DNA of 33,318 nt from Candidatus Woesearchaeota archaeon (lineage in GTDB: Archaea > Nanobdellota > Nanobdellia > Woesearchaeales > GW2011-AR4), in assembly GCA_016185805.1 (NCBI GenBank), contig JACPMW010000018.1:1-33318 (forward strand). Direction: 5' to 3'. Made by a program: the position numbers and the translations under genes. This document shows, piece by piece, positions 1-7,699 of the stretch (position 1 is the stretch's first letter; the number at the start of each line of letters is the position of its first letter). The notes under the pieces are model-generated. The model saw only the letters and a list, made by a program, of their open reading frames with translations, was not told the origin of the DNA and ran no database searches.

Positions 1-601
1 AGAATCCGTCCATCAGCGTTGAAATATAATTTTCCTGCAGTTTCCTCAGCTGATACATGCCAAAGATCTGATGCACAAGGCTTTTTATCGGCTCCAAATT
101 TTCCTGCTCCAAATCAGCCCCTATGGAGTCTTCGTGGCTTACTTTTAGTTCCTTGAGCAATTCACCCTTATCCTTCTCAAGTATTTCCATTACAAATTTT
201 TCATGATCTTCCATTGCTCTTGAGAATTCGGGGTTGTACAGCTCGTACCACTCCCTCAGCCTTTTCACAAGAAGGTTTATTGCCTTGTCAAGGTCATCAA
301 CGAGATTGGTTGATTGGATTAGCAGGGCGTCATTGCTTACAGAATTTTTGACATGCAGTTTAGTCAATTGGAGATTTTTACTATAAAACTCATCAAAGAA
401 TTTTTTGTTTTTAAAATACAGCAGGATCTTTTTAATGGCATCCCTATCCGGCTCTTCCAGGCTTTGGTATTTGACTTTTATTTGCCCAATAAACTTTTCC
501 CTATTTTCATAATCTTTAAGGCCTTTAAACAACAACTCATCAGCTAAATCAATCCGCTCGTCAAAGACAAATACCCCAAGTATATTTGAAAAAAGATACA
601 T
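1..601 (-). CDS. nop5: Nop5/Nop56-like C/D-box RNP core protein, 3' part cut by window edge
   Basis: This gene is missing from the ORF track because it has no stop inside the window. Reading the minus strand from ATG at 601 gives an uninterrupted 200-codon frame starting MYLFSNILGVFVFD. It has the small N-terminal alpha/beta domain of Nop5, then LREWYELYNPEFSRA (the family's LRxWYxxxxPE signature) and a charged helical stretch that fits the start of the coiled coil. The Nop RNA-binding domain would lie beyond the left edge. In archaea Nop5 bridges fibrillarin and L7Ae in box C/D RNPs that carry out 2'-O-methylation of rRNA and tRNA. It is divergent from cutA across a 43-nt AT-rich gap that must hold both promoters. 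The family call rests on the motif and the overall N-terminal pattern; fibrillarin is not visible here. Confidence 0.85.
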   Translation of the reverse strand, partial: MYLFSNILGVFVFDERIDLADELLFKGLKDYENREKFIGQIKVKYQSLEEPDRDAIKKILLYFKNKKFFDEFYSKNLQLTKLHVKNSVSNDALLIQSTNLVDDLDKAINLLVKRLREWYELYNPEFSRAMEDHEKFVMEILEKDKGELLKELKVSHEDSIGADLEQENLEPIKSLVHQIFGMYQLRKLQENYISTLMDGF

Positions 602-644
602 GAGGGAAAGTATTTAATATTCATTTAAAAATATATAGTAATTG

Positions 645-940
645 ATGACAGTAGCTTATATAACGTGCAGGAATGAAAAAGAAGCGGAAAAAATAGCGAT
701 GCATCTGCTGAAAAAAAGGCTGATAGCATGCGCCAATATTTTTAAAGCGCATATTGGTGGCAGGGCAAGATTATAAATGACAGGGAGCAGGCTGTTATTG
801 CAAAGACCAGCAATAAAAATTTTAAAAAGGTTGTTGCCGAGGTTAAAAAAATACATTCTTATTCAATACCGTGCATTTTAAAGCTAAATGCAGCTGCAAA
901 CAGGGATTATGATGCGTGGGCAAATAAAGAGATGAGATAG
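645..940 (+). pseudogene. cutA: CutA1 divalent-cation tolerance protein, frameshifted
   Basis: No long ORF is reported here, but two frames joined together give a nearly complete CutA1. Frame one starts at ATG 645 (MTVAYITCRNEKEAEKIA, then KKRLIACANIF), which is the usual CutA N-terminus. It stops at TAA 777-779. From about 755 another frame continues with YWWQGKIINDREQAVIAKTS, the SYSIPCIL segment and a DYDAWA ending at TAG 938-940. The family has roughly six residues between ANIF and YWW and here there are fewer, so a deletion of about 7 nt (any 3n+1 loss restores the frame) is inferred at 751-756. CutA1 proteins are small trimers linked to metal-ion tolerance. The cause is either a real pseudogene or an assembly error. 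It is the first of four damaged genes in this window. Confidence 0.8.
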
Positions 941-971
941 ATTATTATAATAGTAATTGACATTACAGGAT

Positions 972-2562
972 ATGCCATTACATTTTATAAAAGAGGTGCG
1001 CGACATAAACAGATTCAACCAGATACTTCTAGTCCTGTTTGAAGAGGGCTTTGACCTTCTCCTTTCAAAAATAAACTTAAAGCAATATGTGCCCATAGTT
1101 AAAAGATTCAAGCCAAAAAAAGAAACTGAAGTGAAGCATGAAGTCAGGCTAAGGAAAACTTTGGAAAGGCTTGGCCCGACTTTCATAAAGTTCGGGCAAC
1201 TGCTGAGTGTAAGGCCGGATTTGGTGCCAATAGGGTATTCTAAAGAGCTTGAAAAGCTCCAGGATAAAGTCCAGGAGTTCCAGTTCAATGAAGTAAAGGG
1301 CACAATAGAGAAAGAGCTTGGCAAGAGCCTTGAGCATTTATTCCTGCATTTTGAGAAGAAGCCTATAGCATCAGCTTCCATAAGCCAGGTGCACAAGGCA
1401 ATCCTGAAAAATGGGGATAAAGTTGCTGTCAAGGTCCAAAGGCCCAATGTCAAGCATATTATGGAAACTGACATCGAGATTATGTTTTATTTTGCCAATC
1501 TCCTTGAAAAGCATATTGAAAAATTAAGAAGGTTCAGGCCTGTAAAGGTTGTCAGCGAATTCAAGGAATGGACGGAGAAAGAGCTTGATTTCAGGCTGGA
1601 AGCCAGAAATGCAAAAAGATTTGCACAGAATTTCAAGGGCAGCAGGACTGTAAAAATCCCAAAAATATACGATGAAATGACAAGCGAGAAGGTGCTGACA
1701 ATGGAGTTCATGGAAGGGGTGGAGCTGCACGACATAAAGGAAATAAAAAAAAGAAAATTGGACTTCAACCAAATAATAAAGAATGGCTTTGATGCCGTCA
1801 TGACGCAGGTTTTTGTGCATGGAATCTTTCACGCTGACCCCCACCCAGGCAACATGATAGTGATGAAGGATAATGTGATTGCATTTGTCGATTTCGGGAT
1901 TGTGGGGTATTTTGATGACAGGCTGAAGAACAGGTGCATCGACCTGCTTTACGGCATTGTCGAGCAGGATGAAGAGCTCATAATGGAAACCCTTGTCAGC
2001 ATGGGAATGGAAAACAGCGACATTGATTACGAGCAGCTCAAATCCGACATAGGGTTTGTGATACAGCCGCTGCAGCATGCATCCATAAAAGAGCTGAAAG
2101 TCAGCAAAGTTCTTGAGGAAATTCTTGACATTGCATTAAGGCATGGGCTGAGAGTCCCGGCTTCTTTTGTACTGTTTGGCAAGACAATAATAACCCTTGA
2201 AGGGGTTGCAATTGAATATGACCCTAACTTCAAGCTTGTGGAGACTGCAAAGCCATTCATCGAGCAGCTGATTGCAAAAAGGACCAATCCCATCTACATC
2301 TGGAAGAATTTTGTACATAACATGCACAAGTACAGGAAATTTGCAGAGGAGTTCCCTGAAAAGGCTGAAAGGGCGCTTGACAGGATACAAAAAGGCACAA
2401 TCAAGGTTGACATTGAGGACACCCGCTATTTTGATACAAATCCCAAAAGGTCCTGTAATTTTAGGTATTCCATTTTTGTCTTTCTTCAGCTTCTTGTTCG
2501 CGTCTGCACTCGTATTTGTCCTGTTCTTTTCCATAGTAAGAGAAAGGCTGAGGCATTGGTAA
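972..2562 (+). CDS. UbiB/ABC1 (AarF)-family atypical kinase, C-terminal membrane tail frameshifted
   Basis: This is an ABC1/ADCK/UbiB protein-kinase-like ATPase, a family tied to isoprenoid-quinone or membrane-lipid homeostasis. The kinase part is intact: KFGQ near residue 75, the Ala-rich ASASISQVH loop, VAVKVQRP (Lys, about 152), ELDFRLEA, catalytic HADPHPGN (about 286) and FVDFGIVG (about 304). The frame then runs past DIEDT near 2420 into non-family sequence. A second frame from about 2430 to TAA 2560-2562 encodes the expected family tail (ILIQIPKGPVILGIPF and a transmembrane helix). About 30 residues that normally lie between are missing, including most of the first helix, so a 3n+2 deletion of roughly 95 nt is inferred. 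The 634-aa track ORF is therefore probably an artificial fusion with the next gene. The start could also be TTG 957; ATG 972 is preferred. No archaeal substrate is known to me. Confidence 0.8.
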
Positions 2563-2564
2563 AA

Positions 2565-2861
2565 ATGAAAGAGCTGATAAGGAAAAGCGTGCTTCTTGGG
2601 CTTGGAGCAGCCTCGTTGACCAAGGAAAAGGTCGATAAGCTTGTCGCAGAGTTCGTGAAAAGAAAGGCGATAACAATAAAAGACGGCAGATGGATTGCAA
2701 GGCAGGTTTTAAACGAGCTGTCCAAGAGCAGGAAGCAGATTGAAAGGCTAAGCGCAATACAAGCAAAGGTATTGAAGAAAAAAGCGAAAAAACTGGAAAA
2801 AGCGCTTGTGGATAGGGGCACCAAAACGGCCAGAAAGCTGCTAAAGCCCGGAAAGAAATAA
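2565..2861 (+). CDS. Phasin-like small helical protein
   Basis: These 98 codons form the tail of the 634-aa track ORF, but they look like a separate gene. ATG 2565 lies two bases after the TAA (2560-2562) that ends the restored UbiB frame. The product begins MKELIRKSVLLGLGAASLTKE, followed by EFVKRKAITIKDGRWIARQVLNELSKS. That pattern resembles the small 'polyhydroxyalkanoate synthesis regulator phasin'-type proteins, which often sit next to UbiB-like kinases: a hydrophobic LGLGAASLTKEK start, then a heptad-like charged helix. The C-terminus is strongly basic (KKKAKKLEKALVDRG, KPGKK). It probably binds a membrane, or the kinase, through an amphipathic helix (inference). It has no catalytic motif. 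If the frameshift is not real, this segment would be the C-terminal extension of the kinase. Confidence 0.6.
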   Translation: MKELIRKSVLLGLGAASLTKEKVDKLVAEFVKRKAITIKDGRWIARQVLNELSKSRKQIERLSAIQAKVLKKKAKKLEKALVDRGTKTARKLLKPGKK

Positions 2862-2862
2862 A

Positions 2863-3369
2863 ATGCCTCAGGCAGTAGTCCATGTGCTTTTCACAATAAT
2901 TGCATTAGACTTGTTCAGGGACCATTTTTTAAAAGACAAGAAAAAGTTGCCATTGCATTATATTTTTATTGGGGGAGTTGCAGGTCTGTTGCCGGATATT
3001 GACGTTCCATTATTCTGGGTTTTGCATAACTTCCTTGGCTTTGATGTGCCATTCTTCCACAGAATTTTCACGCATACATTCTTGTTTATTTTGCTGTTTT
3101 TAGTTGCAGCGCTGATCTATTTTGACTTTAACAGGAAAGTGAGCAAATTATTCTTTATAATAACTTTTGGAATTGCATTCCATTTATTTCTGGACTGGTT
3201 TTTTACAGGCGGAGTTGCTCCTTTTTACCCATTTTCCGGTGCAGTGTATGGATTGAATGTGTTCGGGATGATAAACTTACCATTGGCTGCCGAAGGGCTT
3301 GAAGCGATTGTACTGCTTGCATGGCTCTGGCATGAGGAAAAATTGCACAGGATAAGCGACTTTATTTAG
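2863..3369 (+). CDS. YdjM/DUF457-type membrane-bound metal-dependent hydrolase
   Basis: The 168-aa product is an integral membrane protein with four or five hydrophobic segments and the conserved His/Asp pattern of the YdjM/DUF457 family. Visible elements are PQAVVHVLFTIIALDL at the start, GLLPDIDVP near residue 45, HRIFTHTFLF near residue 68 (the HRxxTHS-like motif), and AFHLFLDW near residue 105. These residues line a putative metal site; the substrate is unknown for the family, and relatives are linked to membrane stress or lipid turnover. ATG 2863 follows the preceding TAA by one base, so it is probably translated from the ubiB transcript. It ends against the convergent 81-aa gene with a 4-nt overlap. 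The length is normal for the family. Confidence 0.75.
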   Translation: MPQAVVHVLFTIIALDLFRDHFLKDKKKLPLHYIFIGGVAGLLPDIDVPLFWVLHNFLGFDVPFFHRIFTHTFLFILLFLVAALIYFDFNRKVSKLFFIITFGIAFHLFLDWFFTGGVAPFYPFSGAVYGLNVFGMINLPLAAEGLEAIVLLAWLWHEEKLHRISDFI

Positions 3370-3611
3370 AGGATAAAATTCTTCAAAAACCTTACAATCA
3401 AAGCGGCAAGGAACACAATTCCAACTGCTGTGAATATGGTGCTTCTTTTCCTGTCTTTAATGTAGACTATGAAGCCTGCCAATGAGAGGCCAGCAATCAA
3501 AGAAAGCCATTTCCATACGTCATTGATGTTTGTGTAAAATACATATGCTTCTACCAATGAAATAGGAATTGCAATCTTAAGGATTATCCCCCAGTTATAT
3601 TCTTCTTCCAT
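3366..3611 (-). CDS. Small membrane protein of unknown function
   Basis: This 81-aa product has three hydrophobic segments: GIILKIAIPISLVEAYVF, WLSLIAGLSLAGFIVYI, and TAVGIVFLAALIVRFL. Between the second and third is a basic loop, KDRKRS. I do not recognise a family. It lies five bases downstream of the UMP kinase gene in the same direction, so the two are probably cotranscribed, though a functional link is not evident. The hydrophobicity pattern and the tight spacing support a real gene. Confidence 0.6.
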   Translation of the reverse strand: MEEEYNWGIILKIAIPISLVEAYVFYTNINDVWKWLSLIAGLSLAGFIVYIKDRKRSTIFTAVGIVFLAALIVRFLKNFIL

Positions 3612-3616
3612 TTTTA

Positions 3617-4294
3617 TTATTCCATTGTTGTCCCCTTAAAGCTTTTGCCATTCAAAAGATTTTCAAGATTTTTCAAGTCGCTGCCAATTATACTGGCCTT
3701 TAATCCGGATTTTTGCGCTTCTTTGGCAGCAATTGGGTCAAAAGGCACATTCATGCCTGCTTTCCATTTATGGCTTACTATATTGCTGTATTGCTTCCAG
3801 CTTATTTTTTCAATTTTTTTTGCATCTCTGTATTTTTTTGGGTCCTTGTCATAGACATAATTTATATTGCTTATATTGATGACTTCCCTGACACCGAGAT
3901 TTTTAGCAAGCAACACAGCATCGTAATCCGTGCTCCATCCCGGAAGCCATCCAGAGGCTATAAGAACACTTTTTTTGAAGCTTATTTTTTTGGTTGGGTC
4001 AGAAACTATAAAATTCTCGGCTTTGCGGTCAAACAGGGACTTAACAAGATGCGCATTTATCTTCGTCGCATAGATTCCAAGCCAGTCCAGTTTGTCATTG
4101 CCCAAATTTGAAGATTTGGAGGCAATCTGCTGGAAATTCCTCGCAAGTCTGCCGCCGCCGCAGATTATGGCAAATTTATAGCTCTTTTTTATGTATCTTT
4201 CAATTACTGCCTTGAATCCCCTTAAAAAATTGAAATCAAAATCATCAGGGCATATCAATGAGCCTCCCAAGGAAAGGACAATTGTTTTTGGCAT
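3617..4294 (-). CDS. pyrH: UMP kinase (archaeal PyrH, amino-acid kinase family)
   Basis: The 225-aa product phosphorylates UMP to UDP in the cytoplasm, feeding the CTP synthase encoded 3 kb away. It shows the amino-acid kinase fold: VLSLGGSLI at residues 5-13 (phosphate-binding loop), ICGGGRLARNF near residue 44, VLIASGWLPGWSTDYDAVLLA near residue 110, and NISNINYVYDKDPKKY near residue 140. The late segment KWKAGMNVPFDPIAA is typical of archaeal UMP kinases, which lack the bacterial GTP-activated arrangement. The length matches archaeal PyrH. It is followed after five bases by a small membrane-protein gene. Nothing is missing. Confidence 0.9.
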   Translation of the reverse strand: MPKTIVLSLGGSLICPDDFDFNFLRGFKAVIERYIKKSYKFAIICGGGRLARNFQQIASKSSNLGNDKLDWLGIYATKINAHLVKSLFDRKAENFIVSDPTKKISFKKSVLIASGWLPGWSTDYDAVLLAKNLGVREVINISNINYVYDKDPKKYRDAKKIEKISWKQYSNIVSHKWKAGMNVPFDPIAAKEAQKSGLKASIIGSDLKNLENLLNGKSFKGTTME

Positions 4295-4352
4295 TACCGA
4301 TTAATTTAAACGAGGCTATAAAAAAGTTTTGGAATAAGGCCACGAAAAATGG

Positions 4353-4706
4353 CTACCGGCTCCCAAGACCGATGAAAGCAACCCCAAGGATTATCAAGCT
4401 AATGCCTGCCCATTTGAACCTGTTCATTTTCTCTCCGAGAAATTTCACGCTTAAGAGGCTGACCCAGATGTAGCCCAATGAAACAAAAGGGTACAGCACA
4501 GACAAGTCACCTCCTTTCAATGCAGGAATGAAAAGCAAAGTGCCTATTGCGTACAATGCGACGCCTCCAAAAAGAGGGTAGTTGGTCGACAGCGACTTCA
4601 GGCTTGACAATTTTTTGGAAGATGCCTTTTTCAGGAGTATGGGTCCAAAAGCGCCTATCAAGGTCGCAGAAATTACAAATCCAATAGCCCAAAGCTGAGT
4701 TGCCAT
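4353..4706 (-). CDS. Half-size DMT-superfamily transporter (SMR/EamA-like), second of a pair
   Basis: The track ORF runs to 4742, but the likely start is ATG 4706 (MATQLWAIGFVISAT), one base after the stop of the upstream partner, giving 117 aa. Four hydrophobic helices are visible, with GPILLKKAS after the first, PLFGGVALYAIGTLLFIPAL, then the family-typical GGDLSVLYPFVSLGYIWVSL, and a final WAGISLIILGVAFIGLG. Half-size DMT proteins work as dimers that export cations, polyamines, sugars or undecaprenyl-type lipids. The two adjacent genes are clearly homologous (both have GG[ED][VL]SVLYP and YIWVS[LF]LS), so a heterodimer is plausible. The substrate cannot be read from the sequence. Confidence 0.8.
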   Translation of the reverse strand: MATQLWAIGFVISATLIGAFGPILLKKASSKKLSSLKSLSTNYPLFGGVALYAIGTLLFIPALKGGDLSVLYPFVSLGYIWVSLLSVKFLGEKMNRFKWAGISLIILGVAFIGLGSR

Positions 4707-4707
4707 T

Positions 4708-5082
4708 TTATATTGCTCCAGGCACAGAATCCTTGCTCCCATAGCCTATCAGGACAATTCCTGTGATTATTGATGCAACCCCGAGCCACTTAAAACTATT
4801 CATTAACTCATTCAGAAAAAATATGGAGAGAAAGCTGACCCAGATATAGCTTGTCGCTATTATAGGGTACAAAACAGAAACTTCTCCTCCCCTAAAGGAA
4901 AGGATGAGCAAAACCCCCCCAACAATATACAGCAGGATGCCTGCCATGAGGTAATGGTTTGTCAAGATGGCAAATATATCAAAAGACAGGGCTGCAGAGC
5001 CTTTTTTCCAAAACAATTGGGCAGAAGAAGTCAGCAAAGTGGTGAACAAAACAAGCAGTGCAGCTGAAAATTTGGTAGCCAT
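4708..5082 (-). CDS. Half-size DMT-superfamily transporter (SMR/EamA-like), first of a pair
   Basis: This 124-aa, four-helix membrane protein is paralogous to the gene immediately downstream. It begins MATKFSAALLVLFTTLLTSSAQLFWKKGS; QLFWKKG matches the helix-1 region where related transporters carry a functional polar or charged residue. Helix 2 to 3 has YIVGGVLLILSFRGGEVSVLYPI, then YIWVSFLSIFFLNE, and the last helix is GVASIITGIVLIGYGS. The order (this gene, one-base gap, paralogue) resembles paired SMR systems such as EbrAB or the ArnE/ArnF flippase halves, and suggests coupled translation into a heterodimer (inference). The product ends with a short polar tail, KDSVPGAI. Confidence 0.8.
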   Translation of the reverse strand: MATKFSAALLVLFTTLLTSSAQLFWKKGSAALSFDIFAILTNHYLMAGILLYIVGGVLLILSFRGGEVSVLYPIIATSYIWVSFLSIFFLNELMNSFKWLGVASIITGIVLIGYGSKDSVPGAI

Positions 5083-5122
5083 TTAAGTGATTGATGGTTA
5101 AGCTATTTTTATATTTATTGCA

Positions 5123-6709
5123 TTATTTCAGCATTATCTCCACAAAGGCTGAGTAAGCCGGCCTTGTGACAAAAACCCCTATTGTAACCCCAATTATTGT
5201 TGTTATTGCAAAGCCCTTCAACAAGCCAGCGCCTGCAAATATCAAGGGTATCATTGCGACAACAACAGTCAAATAAGCAAGCATGATAATCAAGAAAGCT
5301 CTCTTCACTTTTTCTTTCCAGTTATAGACATTCGCTGTCTCCCCTTTCAGTGTCTCGTCTGTAATGACAATCTGGTCGTCAACTCCTGTGCCGATAGCGA
5401 CAAGAATTCCTGCGATTGCAGCCAAATCAATGTTCCAGCCTATAAATGCAGCTACGCCAAGCAATATAATAACTTCAGAAAGCATGGTGATTAATATAGG
5501 GATTGCAATCATCAGCTTTCTATATCTTATGCCGACTGTTATTGCAACTGCGGCAATTGCAAGCAGCGACATCAGGATAGCATTCTTGACAAAGCCTTCG
5601 CCCAAAACAGGGCTTATCGAGTCTGTTTTTACAATGCTCAGCTTTACGGGAAGGGATCCTGTTATCAAAATTGTTTGCAGCCTTTTCATGCTTTGAAGTG
5701 AATTGAAGATTGCATCTTGCTCGTTTGCGCCGCTTCCCGAGCCTGAAATTGCAATTTGGGTTACAGCCTGCCCCTTGAGATCAGCGCCTATATTCAGCTC
5801 GTCAACCTTTGCATCATCCAAATAAAGCTCGAGCTTCTCGCTTAAATAATCGCTTCTTCCGGAAACTGAATCGTAGACAACTGCCAAGTCCCTTGTAGCG
5901 TCTGCCTGCCGCTGGGCTGCTTCCTGGCTCAAGGTAATTGAAAACCTGAAGCTGCAAAACCATCGCGAGTTATCTTGGCCGCAGCCGGCTGATGGATCAA
6001 TTCCTGCTTCATTTGCGCTTCTTGCAACGTAAACAATGTCCTGACCACCTTTAAAGACTGTCTTGTTGCCAATCTTTGCCTCAAACTTGCCCTGTTTAGC
6101 AAGCAAATCCTTTACTTCTTCTTCTGTTGCCCCTGCAATCTCAACAACTATGTATTGGCTGCCAGTGCCTAATGGAGGCGGCAAATCGTTGGCCTCCCTG
6201 ACTGTCAAATCCGACAACCCGTAGACATTCAGCCTTTCCTTCATATTGTCAATCAGGACACTGACATCAAATGAGTTGAGCTTAACTTCAGGCTGCAGAA
6301 GCACTCTTGTGCCGCCCTGCAAATCAAGCCCCTTCCTGATATTTGTGGATGGGGCTTCATAAACCCTTAATCCGATATCTTCGCTTGATTTTGTGATCCT
6401 GTAAGAGGCCTTTGTTGTTTTAATTGTGAATGTCCTGTTTAGCTCTGTGGCTGAAAGAAGCTTATAATAATCTTCAACATCAGTTACAGGCTTATTGCTG
6501 ATGGACAATATTTTTTCCCTTGCAACCGGCTGCACATTGGGCTTTGGCTGCGGTATTCCTGCGATGCTTGCAGAACTGTTTGCCAGCACGCTTCTTACAG
6601 CAGCCCCCTTGCTTAAGGTTGGGTGTATTGCCACCAAAGAAACTATTATGAACAGCGCCAGCAAAATTACTCTCCAGTTTGTGATTAACTTCTTGATTTT
6701 ATAGTTCAT
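5123..6709 (-). CDS. secD: Protein translocase subunit SecD (archaeal type)
   Basis: The 528-aa SecD half of the SecDF membrane complex helps Sec-dependent export. An N-terminal helix (WRVILLALFIIVSLVAI) is followed by a large extracytoplasmic domain containing GLDLQGGTRVLL near residue 130, the conserved D-x-x-GG region. The C-terminal part has five more helices, including the IGTGVDDQIVITDE segment with conserved charged residues and ATTIIGVTIGVFVTRPAY near the end. Residues about 35-110 (ASIAGIPQ, REKILSISNKPVTDVEDYYKLL) look like a PDZ-like insert of archaeal SecD. Its start codon overlaps the SecF stop by four bases (ATGA), giving the archaeal gene order secF-secD and translational coupling. 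Archaea lack SecA, so the energy coupling of this pair is unclear. Confidence 0.93.
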   Translation of the reverse strand: MNYKIKKLITNWRVILLALFIIVSLVAIHPTLSKGAAVRSVLANSSASIAGIPQPKPNVQPVAREKILSISNKPVTDVEDYYKLLSATELNRTFTIKTTKASYRITKSSEDIGLRVYEAPSTNIRKGLDLQGGTRVLLQPEVKLNSFDVSVLIDNMKERLNVYGLSDLTVREANDLPPPLGTGSQYIVVEIAGATEEEVKDLLAKQGKFEAKIGNKTVFKGGQDIVYVARSANEAGIDPSAGCGQDNSRWFCSFRFSITLSQEAAQRQADATRDLAVVYDSVSGRSDYLSEKLELYLDDAKVDELNIGADLKGQAVTQIAISGSGSGANEQDAIFNSLQSMKRLQTILITGSLPVKLSIVKTDSISPVLGEGFVKNAILMSLLAIAAVAITVGIRYRKLMIAIPILITMLSEVIILLGVAAFIGWNIDLAAIAGILVAIGTGVDDQIVITDETLKGETANVYNWKEKVKRAFLIIMLAYLTVVVAMIPLIFAGAGLLKGFAITTIIGVTIGVFVTRPAYSAFVEIMLK

Positions 6710-7650
6710 ATGTGAATGCCCTTTTTTGCTTTTCTTTCAACGTAAATTCTCAGCAAGCCTACATTCTGTATCCATGTGTTGAAGATGTCCGCAATCAATC
6801 CGAAAAGAAGGATAAGCATTATCTGCCTTATGACTTCTGACTGTGTTACAGCTAATGCAACAATTGTGGATATTATCGCTATTATCGTCATGGTCATTCC
6901 TGTCTTGAATGAGCTTATTATCCTGTCCATGACTGTCCCTTCCTTTCTTTTCAAAACCCTGACAGTCAACAAGATATCAGTGTCAACCGAATAGCCGATA
7001 AGCATCAGGAATGCCGCAATTCCAGCTGTGCCTATCTTGATGCCAAGCAAATTTATAACTGCCAGCGCAACAACCATGTCAGAAAATGCCGCAAAAACGA
7101 CTGCAACGCTTGGTACAAATGTCCTGAAATAAATGAAAACGACAAGACCCATGAACAAGAATGCAACAGCAAGGGCTATGAGAGATTCCCTGAAAAAGCT
7201 TGCCCCAAGCGAAGAGCCGATGATTTCAATGCCATACTCCATATTATCCAAGCCGATATTCAATGAGTCCTCCACAGCATTTAATAAATTTCGGACTTGT
7301 GCTTCATCATTGCCGTTGATATCTGCTTCGATGATAATGCCGGCGATTGCCCCGGCGCTCCTCAATGTCCTTACGCTAATATCGTTATTCGGAAATTTGC
7401 CGGAAATATGCCTTTCAATTTGTTCTGAATCGAATTCTTTTTCAAGAGGTATTGTTATAGTGACCCCTCCTTTCAATGAAACGTCCTTCTCAATGAAATC
7501 CCCGGTTGTATAAACCTGGTAGCTGATTTGGGCAAAGGCAAGAAGCAGAATTATGAATGGGATTGCAAGCAGGAGCTTGTATTTCCTGTCATAAATCTCA
7601 AACAAAGCCTGCTTGATTGATTTTTTTTGCACAGTATCTTTTTGCTCCAT
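6706..7650 (-). CDS. secF: Protein translocase subunit SecF (archaeal type)
   Basis: This 314-aa six-helix protein is the partner of SecD. It has an N-terminal helix (LLLAIPFIILLLAFAQISYQ), a periplasm-side domain beginning VSLKGGVTITIPL, and a C-terminal five-helix block with the hallmark LIGYSVDTDILLTVRVLKRKEGT (residues about 215-235), equivalent to the YSxxDT motif of RND-like SecF. It is the first gene of the secFD operon. Upstream at 7679-7694 the minus strand has a TATA-like CTTTATTAA stretch about 30 bases before the start. The length agrees with archaeal SecF. All core motifs are present. Confidence 0.93.
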   Translation of the reverse strand: MEQKDTVQKKSIKQALFEIYDRKYKLLLAIPFIILLLAFAQISYQVYTTGDFIEKDVSLKGGVTITIPLEKEFDSEQIERHISGKFPNNDISVRTLRSAGAIAGIIIEADINGNDEAQVRNLLNAVEDSLNIGLDNMEYGIEIIGSSLGASFFRESLIALAVAFLFMGLVVFIYFRTFVPSVAVVFAAFSDMVVALAVINLLGIKIGTAGIAAFLMLIGYSVDTDILLTVRVLKRKEGTVMDRIISSFKTGMTMTIIAIISTIVALAVTQSEVIRQIMLILLFGLIADIFNTWIQNVGLLRIYVERKAKKGIHI

Positions 7651-7699
7651 TTAACCCCCAAAGAAAGCTGATAGAAAAGTATGCACTTAATAAAGCTTT

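Noticed and set aside
353-547. 64-aa plus-strand ORF
   Set aside because: It lies antisense to the well-supported Nop5 reading frame.
884-1474. 196-aa minus-strand ORF
   Set aside because: It is antisense to the UbiB-like kinase, with low-complexity Ser/Leu/Phe composition and no motif.
2272-2562. 96-aa plus-strand ORF as an independent gene
   Set aside because: Only its second half is meaningful, as the displaced C-terminal tail of the UbiB-like kinase; the start is a shadow.
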